From SIRX01 sp965213905 (GTDB taxonomy: Bacteria > Actinomycetota > Rubrobacteria > Rubrobacterales > Rubrobacteraceae), in contig OZ243922.1 in assembly GCA_965213905.1 (NCBI GenBank), positions 2,294,001 to 2,358,000 on the forward strand: a stretch of 64,000 bases of DNA. The letters are read 5' to 3'. Below are positions 52,118 to 64,000 of this stretch, piece by piece; the first letter of the stretch is position 1, and each line of letters starts with the position of its first letter. The notes below the pieces were generated by a model. It was not told the DNA's origin, searched no databases, and saw only the letters and a program-made list of their open reading frames with translations. The position numbers and the translations under genes were made by a program.

Positions 52118-52799
52118 AAAACTTTTAGAGCAAAAAGCACAGATAGACCCGGAGAGGTTCTACTCGCCGCGGGAGGCGATAGAGCTTCTGAAAGGGCTCG
52201 AAGGCGCCAAGTTCGACGAAAGCGTCGAGACGCACATCAACCTGAACGTAGACCCCCGCAAAGCGGACCAGATGGTCCGGGGCACGACGATGCTGCCGAA
52301 CGGCACGGGCAAGACCCAGCGGGTGGCGGTCTTCGCCGAGGGCGAGAAAGCCCGCGAGGCCGAAGAAGCTGGGGCGGACGTCGTCGGCACGGACGATCTC
52401 GCCGCCCGCATCCGGGATGAGAACTTCATGGAGTTCGACGTTGCGGTTGCGACGCCGGATCAGATGAGCGTCGTGGGTAGGCTCGGGCAGGTTCTCGGGC
52501 CGCGCGGCCTGATGCCTAACCCCAAGAGCGGCACGGTTACGATGGACGTCGGTAGCGCGGTCGGGGACATCAAGCGCGGCAAGATCGAGTACCGGGTGGA
52601 CCGCTACGGCATCATCCACTCGATCCTCGGCAAAAAGTCCTTCGACGCGGACAGCCTGATCGAGAACTACTTTTCCCTGCGCGACGAGCTGCAGCGGGTG
52701 CGGCCGGCGGCGATAAAGGGGCGGTATTTCAAGAGTATTTCGATCACCACGACGATGGGACCTTCGATCAAGGTTGACCCTTCGATCGAGAAAGAGTAG
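52110..52799 (+). CDS. rplA: ribosomal protein L1
   Basis: 229 residues. VETHINLNVDPRKADQMVRG, LGPRGLMPNPKSGTVT and the C-terminal TTTMGPSIKVDP are the family signatures. Binds the 23S L1 stalk and represses its own operon in many bacteria. ATG 52110 lies inside the rplK end. Confidence 0.97.
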   Translation: MGRKLLEQKAQIDPERFYSPREAIELLKGLEGAKFDESVETHINLNVDPRKADQMVRGTTMLPNGTGKTQRVAVFAEGEKAREAEEAGADVVGTDDLAARIRDENFMEFDVAVATPDQMSVVGRLGQVLGPRGLMPNPKSGTVTMDVGSAVGDIKRGKIEYRVDRYGIIHSILGKKSFDADSLIENYFSLRDELQRVRPAAIKGRYFKSISITTTMGPSIKVDPSIEKE

Positions 52800-52844
52800 T
52801 ATCTGCGGGCCTAAATAGGCAAAGCCCGAACGGGCGAACAGAAT

Positions 52845-52968
52845 AGAGGCCAGAGACAGTCGGGGCTCCGAGAGGGGCTTAATAGCCAAAACAGGCTCCC
52901 GTCCGAGGTCGTAGAGTTTTACGGGATTCCTTTGAAACCCCGGGTGCTACTACGGCCCCGGGGTTTTC
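52845..52968 (+). ncRNA. ribosomal protein L10 leader (rplJL autoregulatory element)
   Basis: The region between rplA and rplJ carries conserved L10-leader elements: CAGAGACAGTCGGGGC, GGGGCTTAATAGCC and CCCGTCCGAGGT. It ends with a terminator-like hairpin AAACCCCGGG (52935-52944) / CCCCGGGGTTT-type arm to 52966 and TTTT. L10(L12)4 binding to this leader controls rplJ and rplL. Confidence 0.8.
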
Positions 52969-52986
52969 GACGTGTAGAGGAGTTGG

Positions 52987-53508
52987 ATGAGAAGGGAAGA
53001 GAAAGCGCAGGTGATCGAAGAGCTCACCGAGAAGCTGCAGAGCGGCTCGGCGGTACTCGTGGATTACCAGGGTATGGACGTTGCGAAAAGCACCGACCTC
53101 CGCGCCCGCAGCCGCGAGGCGGGTGTGGACTTCGTGGTCGCAAAGAACACCCTGGCCCGCCGGGCGGCGGACGCCGCCGGGGTCGAGGACCTTCAGGAGT
53201 TCCTTGTAGGGCCGACGGCCCTGGCATTTTCCGAAGACCCGGTCGCCAGCGCCAAGCTGATGGCCGAGTTCGCAGACCAGGTCGAGACGTTCTCACTCAA
53301 GGGCGGACTCCTCGAAGGTGGCCGCGTGCTGGGCGAGTCGGATGTAGTGGCTTTGTCTAAGCTGCCGGGCCGGGAGCAGTTGATCGCCCAGGTCGTCGGC
53401 GGAATATCGTCGCCGCTCACGGGCTTCGTGACGGTGCTAAACAACACCGTGCAGGGCTTGGTCATAGCGCTCGGCCAGATCGCCGAGCAAAAGCAAGGCG
53501 CAGAGTAG
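52987..53508 (+). CDS. rplJ: ribosomal protein L10
   Basis: 173 residues. N-terminal rRNA-binding domain (RREEKAQVIEELTEKLQSG, then FVVAKNTLARRAA) and a C-terminal helix for L7/L12 dimers (LNNTVQGLVIALGQIAEQK). GAGGAG precedes ATG. Expression set by the L10 leader. Confidence 0.96.
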   Translation: MRREEKAQVIEELTEKLQSGSAVLVDYQGMDVAKSTDLRARSREAGVDFVVAKNTLARRAADAAGVEDLQEFLVGPTALAFSEDPVASAKLMAEFADQVETFSLKGGLLEGGRVLGESDVVALSKLPGREQLIAQVVGGISSPLTGFVTVLNNTVQGLVIALGQIAEQKQGAE

Positions 53509-53534
53509 TAGTCAGAGTCTAGGAGGAATTGAAA

Positions 53535-53912
53535 ATGGCAGTAGACCAGCAAGAGTTGATGGAGACCATCGAGAACATGACCGTTCTCGAACTTTCGGAG
53601 CTAGTGAGCGCCCTAGAGGATCGCTTTGGCGTATCCGCGACGGCCGTCGCGGCTGCGGGTCCGGCTGCGGGCCCGGTGGATGCCCCAGAGGAAGAGGAGC
53701 AGACCGAGTTCGACGTCGTGCTCACGGCGGCGGGTGAAAAGAAGATCCAGGTTATCAAAGAGGTCCGCGGCGCGACCGGCCTGGGCCTGAAAGAGGCGAA
53801 GGCCCTCGTGGACGACGCCCCGAACCCGGTGCAGGAGGCGCTCTCCCAGGAAGACGCCGAGGCCCTCAAAGCCAAGTTGGAAGAGGCCGGCGCCACCGTA
53901 GAGCTGAAGTAG
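53535..53912 (+). CDS. rplL: ribosomal protein L7/L12
   Basis: 125 residues. N-terminal dimerisation helices (LELSELVSALEDRFGVSA), an Ala/Pro/Gly hinge with an acidic stretch, and the C-terminal domain KIQVIKEVRGATGLGLKEAK. ATG 53535 with AGGAGGAATTG upstream is chosen over TTG 53529. A terminator lies 55 bases downstream. Confidence 0.97.
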   Translation: MAVDQQELMETIENMTVLELSELVSALEDRFGVSATAVAAAGPAAGPVDAPEEEEQTEFDVVLTAAGEKKIQVIKEVRGATGLGLKEAKALVDDAPNPVQEALSQEDAEALKAKLEEAGATVELK

Positions 53913-53923
53913 TTTATTTAGAG

Positions 53924-53954
53924 GTTTCAGGCTACAGGCGTCGGGCTTCAGGTA
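53924..53954 (+). repeat. intergenic repeat, copy C (after rplL)
   Basis: GGTTTCAGGCTACAGGCGTC then GGGCTTCAGGT. Inverted partner is copy D at 54046-54079. Same family as 48661 and 48786. Confidence 0.7.
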
Positions 53955-53967
53955 AAGGCTTCAATGG

Positions 53968-53993
53968 GCGGCGCCCCCGCGCGGGGGCGCCGC
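53968..53993 (+). terminator. hairpin between rplL and rpoB
   Basis: A perfect 26-bp palindrome (GCGGCGCCCCCGC, then its complement) followed by TTTCTC. It probably reduces read-through from rplJL to rpoBC, which has its own promoter at 54144. Confidence 0.8.
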
Positions 53994-54045
53994 TTTCTCG
54001 TGCTTTGGGGGTTGCTTTCGAACTGGCGCATCAGCGACCAGCGTT

Positions 54046-54079
54046 CCTGATAACTAATGCCTGAGACCTGAAGCCTCAT
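54046..54079 (+). repeat. intergenic repeat, copy D (before rpoB)
   Basis: CCTGATAACTAATGCCTGAG then ACCTGAAGCCTC. Inverted relative to copy C. Confidence 0.65.
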
Positions 54080-54143
54080 TCCGTGCTACACTGCCGGGCG
54101 AGATCGGCGCCAAACAAATCCTAGAGAACACCCCGAACGCGCC

Positions 54144-54172
54144 TTGACTTACCAGCATAACCGGGGTAGGAT
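54144..54172 (+). promoter_or_regulatory. rpoBC promoter
   Basis: TTGACT (54144-54149), 17-base spacer, TAGGAT (54167-54172), about 54 bases before the rpoB start. The rest of 53913-54226 holds the repeats and terminator listed; no other gene is seen. Confidence 0.75.
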
Positions 54173-54226
54173 ATCCGATTGCGTGTTCAGCCATTCTTCA
54201 ACTTATTTATGCGGAGGAGAGCTAAT

Positions 54227-57200
54227 TTGGTAACCCCTGTCGTGCGCCGGGAACGGCACCCTTATGCCCGCACCCAAACCGCAGATTTTCAGATACCCAA
54301 CCTCGTAGAAATTCAGCGTACCTCCTTCCAAAAGTTTTTGGACGAGGGTATAGCGCGAACGTTGTCGGACATTTCTCCGATAGAAGACTACACGGGCTCT
54401 TACGCCGTGGAGTTTGGGGAATCTTACTTCGAGGATCCGCCGGTTTCGGTCGAAGAGTGCATGTCCAAGGACAAGACTTACTCGGCGGCGCTTTTTGTGC
54501 GGGTGCGTTTTATTATCAAGGAGACCGGGGAACTGCGGGAGCAGGACGTTTTTATGGGCGATTTTCCGCTCATGACCGACTCCGGAACTTTCGTTATCAA
54601 CGGGACCGAGCGGGTAGTCGTTACGCAGCTCGTGCGGTCGCCGGGGGCGTACGTCATGGAGCCCAAGGATCAGACGAAGCAGGTTTTGACGGCCAGCCTG
54701 ATGCCGAGCCGCGGGTCGTGGCTGGAGTTCGAGGTCGAGAGCAAGGGTTACGTTTCCGTCCGCATAGACCGGAAGCGGAAGTTGCCGGTTACGGTGCTGC
54801 TAAAGGCGCTCGACATGGGCGGGCCGGAGGAGATCCTCTCGCGCTTTGAGGACTCGTGGTTGATCCGGAACACGCTGGACCGCGATGACACGCCCTCTCG
54901 TGAGGAGGCGCTTCTGGAAGTCTTCCGGCGCCAGCGTCCCGGCGAGCCGGTAAACGTGGACAACGCGCAGAACCTGGTAGACGGGCTGTTCTTCGACCCC
55001 AAACGCTACGACCTCTCCGAGGTCGGACGCTACAAGGTCAACAAGAAGCTCAAGGTAGACGTGCCGATGGACACGCACACGCTTACCATCGAGGATATAG
55101 AAGGACTCCTCAAGCGGTTGCTGGACATCTCCCAGCAGGTTGCCGAAGAGGAAGAGTTCGGCCGGGTCAACTACGAGCGCATCCGGCACCGCCTCGACGA
55201 GTACGAGCACTTCGGCAACCGCCGCCTGCGGACCGTCGGGGAGTTGGTGCGGGAGGCGTTCCGCATCGGGATGTATCGGATGGAGCGGGTCGTGCGCGAG
55301 CGGATGACCACGCAGGACACCGATACCATCACGCCCCAGAGCGTGGTGAACACCAAGCCGGTTGCGAGCGCCATAAAAGAGTTCTTCGGTTCTTCGCAGC
55401 TCTCGCAGTTCATGGACCAGACGAACACGCTCAGCGGGCTTTCGCACCGGCGGCGGTTGTCGGCGATGGGCGCCGGCGGGCTGAGCCGGGAGCGGGCTCC
55501 CATAGAGGTTCGGGACGTACACCCGACGCACTACGGCCGGATGTGCCCGATAGAGACGCCGGAGGGTCCGAACATCGGGCTTATCGGGCAGCTCTCTACC
55601 TTCGCGACGGTTGACGAGTACGGTTTCGTGCAGACGCCGTACCGGAAAGTCGTAGACGGGAAGGTGACCGAGGAAATTGAGTACCTCTCCGCCGACGAAG
55701 AAGAAGAGCTAATTATCGCCCAGGCCAACACGCCGGTGGACCAGGAGACGGGTGAGATCACCGAGGAGCAGATCCTGGCCCGGACGCGGGGCGGCGACGT
55801 TTCGAGCGTTTCACCCGGCGAGGTGGACTACATGGACGTGGCGCCGCTGCAGACCGTCTCGGTCGGTACAGCCCTGATCCCGTTCCTGGAGCACGACGAT
55901 GCGAACCGGGCGCTCATGGGCGCAAACATGCAGCGGCAGGCCGTGCCGCTACTGCAGAGCGAAGCCCCGTACGTCGGCACCGGCATGGAGTTCCGGGCGG
56001 CGGCCGATACGGGCGACGTTCTGCTGGCCCGCAGCGCCGGGACGGTAGAGCGGGTCGCCTCTGACTCGATCACGGTCCGCCGCGACGACGGCGCGTCCGA
56101 CCGGTACGTTCTCCGGAAGTTCCTGCGCTCCAACCAGGGGACCTGCGTCAACCAGCGGCCCCTGGTCGCCGAGGGCGAGAAGGTCGAGGAGGGCACGATC
56201 CTCTCCGACGGCTCATCCACAGACCAGGGTGAGTTGGCGCTCGGCAAAAACCTGCTCGTGGCTTTCATGCCGTGGGAAGGCTACAACTTCGAGGACGCCA
56301 TCATCATCTCCGAACGGCTAGTAAAAGACGACGTCCTCTCCTCCATCCACATCGAGGAGCACGAAATACAGGCCCGGGACACCAAGCTGGGGCCGGAAGA
56401 GATCACGCGCGACCTCCCCAACGCCTCCGACGACGTGCTGATGAACCTCGACTCCGACGGCATTATCCGCGTCGGGGCGGAGGTGGCTTCGGGCGACGTG
56501 CTCGTCGGCAAGGTAACGCCGAAGGGCGAGTCCGAGCCGACGCCGGAAGAAAAACTACTCCGCGCGATCTTCGGTGAGAAGGCCCGCGAGGTCAAGGACT
56601 CTTCCCTCAAGGTCCCGCACGGTGAGGGCGGCGTCGTCATAGACGTCAAGCGCTTCTCGCGCGACGACGGTGACGAGTTGCAGCCGGGCGTCAACGAGCA
56701 AGTCCGGGTCTTCGTGGCGACCAAGCGAAAGATCTCCGAGGGCGACAAGCTCGCCGGACGTCACGGCAACAAGGGCGTTATCTCCAAGATAGTCCCCGAG
56801 GAAGACATGCCGTTTATGGAAGACGGCCGGCCGGTGGACGTGCTTCTTTCGCCGCTCGGCGTGCCGAGCCGGATGAACATCGGCCAGATCCTCGAAACCC
56901 ACCTCGGATGGGCCGCCAGCCAGGGGCTCGGTGAGAACGGCGGCGAGCCGACTTTCGTCTCGACCCCGGTATTCTCGGGCGCCGAAGTCAGCGACATCGA
57001 CGAGGCCATCGAGAAGGTGCGGACCAACGGGGGCGCGGAGACCGGCATGGGCCGCGGCGGCAAGGTGACGCTCTACGACGGGCGCACCGGTGAGCCGTTC
57101 GACGGCCGCATCACCGTCGGTTACATGTACATCTTGAAGCTCCTCCATTTGGTGGACGACAAGATCCACGCGCGGAGCACCGGACCGTACTCGTTGGTTA

Positions 57201-57601
57201 CGCAGCAGCCGCTCGGCGGTAAGGCGCAGTTCGGCGGCCAGCGCTTTGGCGAGATGGAGGTGTGGGCGCTCGAAGCCTACGGCGCGGCGCACACCCTGCA
57301 GGAGCTGCTGACCATCAAGAGCGACGACCGGGTCGGGCGCGTAAAGAGTTACGAGAGCATCGTAAAGGGCGAGAACATCCCGGACCCGCAGGTCCCGGCG
57401 AGTTTCAAGGTCTTGCTCAAAGAGATGCAGTCGCTCGGGCTCTCGGTCAAGCCGGTCTACAACGCGGAGGCCGCCTCCGAGGACGGCGACCGCACCGACT
57501 GGGACGAGGCCGCCCGCGCGTTGGGGATCAACCTCAGCCGCGAGGAACCAACAGGAAACTTGGACGATGCACCGGACACATTCTCCACGGGGGGTATGTA
57601 G
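54227..57601 (+). CDS. rpoB: RNA polymerase subunit beta
   Basis: 1124 residues. All conserved regions are present, including the rifampicin pocket FFGSSQLSQFMDQTNTLSGL, then MCPIETPEGPNIGLIGQL, GYNFEDAIIISERL and the C-terminal GGKAQFGGQRFGEMEVWALEA. TTG 54227 is chosen because GGAGGAG lies nine bases upstream; a longer frame begins at 54179. Several cluster I positions differ from the usual consensus (see findings). Confidence 0.97.
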   Translation: MVTPVVRRERHPYARTQTADFQIPNLVEIQRTSFQKFLDEGIARTLSDISPIEDYTGSYAVEFGESYFEDPPVSVEECMSKDKTYSAALFVRVRFIIKETGELREQDVFMGDFPLMTDSGTFVINGTERVVVTQLVRSPGAYVMEPKDQTKQVLTASLMPSRGSWLEFEVESKGYVSVRIDRKRKLPVTVLLKALDMGGPEEILSRFEDSWLIRNTLDRDDTPSREEALLEVFRRQRPGEPVNVDNAQNLVDGLFFDPKRYDLSEVGRYKVNKKLKVDVPMDTHTLTIEDIEGLLKRLLDISQQVAEEEEFGRVNYERIRHRLDEYEHFGNRRLRTVGELVREAFRIGMYRMERVVRERMTTQDTDTITPQSVVNTKPVASAIKEFFGSSQLSQFMDQTNTLSGLSHRRRLSAMGAGGLSRERAPIEVRDVHPTHYGRMCPIETPEGPNIGLIGQLSTFATVDEYGFVQTPYRKVVDGKVTEEIEYLSADEEEELIIAQANTPVDQETGEITEEQILARTRGGDVSSVSPGEVDYMDVAPLQTVSVGTALIPFLEHDDANRALMGANMQRQAVPLLQSEAPYVGTGMEFRAAADTGDVLLARSAGTVERVASDSITVRRDDGASDRYVLRKFLRSNQGTCVNQRPLVAEGEKVEEGTILSDGSSTDQGELALGKNLLVAFMPWEGYNFEDAIIISERLVKDDVLSSIHIEEHEIQARDTKLGPEEITRDLPNASDDVLMNLDSDGIIRVGAEVASGDVLVGKVTPKGESEPTPEEKLLRAIFGEKAREVKDSSLKVPHGEGGVVIDVKRFSRDDGDELQPGVNEQVRVFVATKRKISEGDKLAGRHGNKGVISKIVPEEDMPFMEDGRPVDVLLSPLGVPSRMNIGQILETHLGWAASQGLGENGGEPTFVSTPVFSGAEVSDIDEAIEKVRTNGGAETGMGRGGKVTLYDGRTGEPFDGRITVGYMYILKLLHLVDDKIHARSTGPYSLVTQQPLGGKAQFGGQRFGEMEVWALEAYGAAHTLQELLTIKSDDRVGRVKSYESIVKGENIPDPQVPASFKVLLKEMQSLGLSVKPVYNAEAASEDGDRTDWDEAARALGINLSREEPTGNLDDAPDTFSTGGM

Positions 57602-57602
57602 A

Positions 57603-61505
<3,903 letters not shown>

Positions 61506-61525
61506 AGCCTAAGCAATCAGCAGTC

Positions 61526-61553
61526 AGCCCTCGGCCTTTTTTGGCCGGGGGCT
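61526..61553 (+). terminator. hairpin after rpoC
   Basis: GCCCTCGGCC (61527-61536) pairs with GGCCGGGGGC (61543-61552) around six T, flanked by TGTTGCTTT. Likely intrinsic terminator of rpoBC. Confidence 0.7.
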
Positions 61554-61638
61554 GTTGCTTTGCGCGGCGGCGTATGCGATCGATGGATCTGATGGTAGCC
61601 TATAGGGTAGGCCCGGAGCTGAGAAGGCCAAGGGGCGG

Positions 61639-61668
61639 CCTGAACCTGATAGCTGAAACCTAATACCT
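61639..61668 (+). repeat. intergenic repeat, copy E (before rpsL)
   Basis: CCTGAACCTGATAGCTGAAA then CCTAATACC, same family as copies B and D. A weaker match (GCAATCAGCAGTCAGCC) lies at 61513-61529. Confidence 0.55.
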
Positions 61669-61681
61669 TCGCTTCACCCGC

Positions 61682-61710
61682 TTGACATAACTGGCTTCCA
61701 AGCCTAAAAT
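61682..61710 (+). promoter_or_regulatory. promoter of the rpsL-rpsG-fusA operon
   Basis: TTGACA (61682-61687), 17-base spacer, TAAAAT (61705-61710). The leader to rpsL is about 95 bases. The rest of 61506-61810 holds the terminator and repeat listed. Confidence 0.85.
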
Positions 61711-61810
61711 CATACGTCGCGGCTGAGAGTGACTTTAGGTTGCCCAATGCTGCGGTAAGCAATTTTTGTTGTAAGCCCCTTTTTCACACAACAGAGAGGT
61801 AGGCGCGGCC

Positions 61811-62176
61811 ATGCCCACGACGAACCAACTCGTGCGCAAAGAAAGAGAACAACAGAAGGACAAGGCGGCTACGCCGGCTTTGCAGGGTTCGCCCCAGAAG
61901 CGCGGCGTCTGCACCCGCGTCTCGACCACCACCCCGAAAAAGCCGAACTCCGCGCTGCGTAAGATCGCACGGGTCCGGCTGGTGAACGGGATGGAGGTTA
62001 CGGCTTACGTTCCGGGCGAGGGGCACAACTTGCAGGAGCACTCCGTAGTGCTGGTTCGTGGCGGTCGCGTAAAGGACTTGCCGGGCGTGCGCTACAAGGT
62101 CGTGCGCGGTGCCCTGGACACCCTGGGCGTCAACGACCGCAAGCAGAGCCGCTCCAAGTACGGAACCAAGAAGTAG
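61811..62176 (+). CDS. rpsL: ribosomal protein S12
   Basis: 121 residues. TTTPKKPNSALRKIARVRL (Lys42/43 region) and GGRVKDLPGVRYKVVRGALD (Lys87 region) are wild-type, so no streptomycin-resistance change is seen. Decoding-centre protein. GAGAGGTAGGC upstream. Confidence 0.98.
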   Translation: MPTTNQLVRKEREQQKDKAATPALQGSPQKRGVCTRVSTTTPKKPNSALRKIARVRLVNGMEVTAYVPGEGHNLQEHSVVLVRGGRVKDLPGVRYKVVRGALDTLGVNDRKQSRSKYGTKK

Positions 62177-62191
62177 CAGGAGGATAGAGAG

Positions 62192-62662
62192 ATGCCGCGG
62201 CGTGCAGCCCCACCAAAGAAAAGAATCGCACCGGACCCCATCCACGGAAGCGTGCTCGTTCAGCAGTTGGTCAACAAGATCATGCTGGACGGCAAGAAGA
62301 GCACCGCGGAGAAGCTCGTCTACGACGCGCTCTCTATAGTAGAGGAGCGCACCGGCAGCAACCCGGTTACGGTCGTGAACAACGCCCTGGACAACATCCG
62401 GCCGCGCCTGGAAGTTCGCAGCCGCCGGGTCGGCGGGGCGACTTACCAGGTTCCGGTAGAGGTCGCGCCGCGCCGGGCCAACACCCTGGCCTTGCGCTGG
62501 ATGGTCGGCTTTGCCCGCTCCCGGCGCGAGAAGACGATGGGCCAAAGGCTGGCCGGAGAAATTTTGGACGCAAACGATAACCTCGGTTCCAGCGTCCGCC
62601 GTAAAGAAGAAGCCCACCGGATGGCCGAGGCCAACCGGGCGTTCGCACATTACAGGTGGTGA
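62192..62662 (+). CDS. rpsG: ribosomal protein S7
   Basis: 156 residues. PRRAAPPKKRIAPDPIHGS, NPVTVVNNALDNIRPRLEVR and RREKTMGQRLAGEILDA are typical. Nucleates the 30S head. AGGAGG precedes ATG; fusA follows after nine bases. Confidence 0.98.
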   Translation: MPRRAAPPKKRIAPDPIHGSVLVQQLVNKIMLDGKKSTAEKLVYDALSIVEERTGSNPVTVVNNALDNIRPRLEVRSRRVGGATYQVPVEVAPRRANTLALRWMVGFARSRREKTMGQRLAGEILDANDNLGSSVRRKEEAHRMAEANRAFAHYRW

Positions 62663-62671
62663 TAAAGGATC

Positions 62672-64000
<1,329 letters not shown>

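Overview
The window is GC-rich bacterial chromosome. It most resembles a deep-branching actinobacterium of the Rubrobacter type. This is inferred from CarD, DisA, a class I lysyl-tRNA synthetase, the rpoBC/ribosomal protein order and actinobacterial DUF families; no 16S gene is present to confirm it.

Layout. 1-16.2 kb is an accessory and housekeeping mix: a truncated surface protein, a frameshifted zinc ribbon, sufU, ychF, a selenoprotein read through an in-frame UGA, a DEAD-box helicase with a promoter and terminator in its leader, a mercuric-reductase-like flavoprotein, a BCCT carrier translationally coupled to an ABC-type betaine-binding lipoprotein, Hsp20, and several DUF proteins. 16.2-19.9 kb is an island. 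A 995-residue nuclease-NB-ARC-TPR (STAND) protein, probably an antiviral sensor, sits between a decayed 5' fragment of a NUDIX gene and an intact NUDIX gene that share an upstream repeat. 19.9-26.1 kb carries the formaldehyde pair frmA-fghA, small zinc and membrane proteins, an initiator tRNA, a cupin and a secreted subtilase.

26.2-38.2 kb is the tilS-hpt-ftsH-folP-(folB)-folK-coaX-greA-lysS-clpC block. The folB position is held by a ClpC N-domain fused to a degraded FolB-like domain. 38.2-39.8 kb holds a Doc/AbrB toxin-antitoxin pair and a CPBP protease. 40-48.7 kb is radA-disA-carD-ispD-ispF-gltX, then cysS-rlmB-rae1, with many 4-bp start/stop overlaps. 48.8-64 kb is the translation and transcription block: tRNA-Thr, Tyr, Thr and Met, tuf, rpmG, tRNA-Trp, secE, nusG, rplK, rplA, an L10 leader, rplJ, rplL, rpoB, rpoC, rpsL, rpsG and the start of fusA.

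Regulation. Clear sigma70-type promoters precede the helicase, tRNA-fMet, greA, cysS, rpoB and rpsL. Several genes have a TANNNT box only 6-7 bases before ATG and no Shine-Dalgarno, which suggests leaderless mRNAs. A family of short inverted repeats recurs around the tRNA cluster, between rplL and rpoB, and between rpoC and rpsL.
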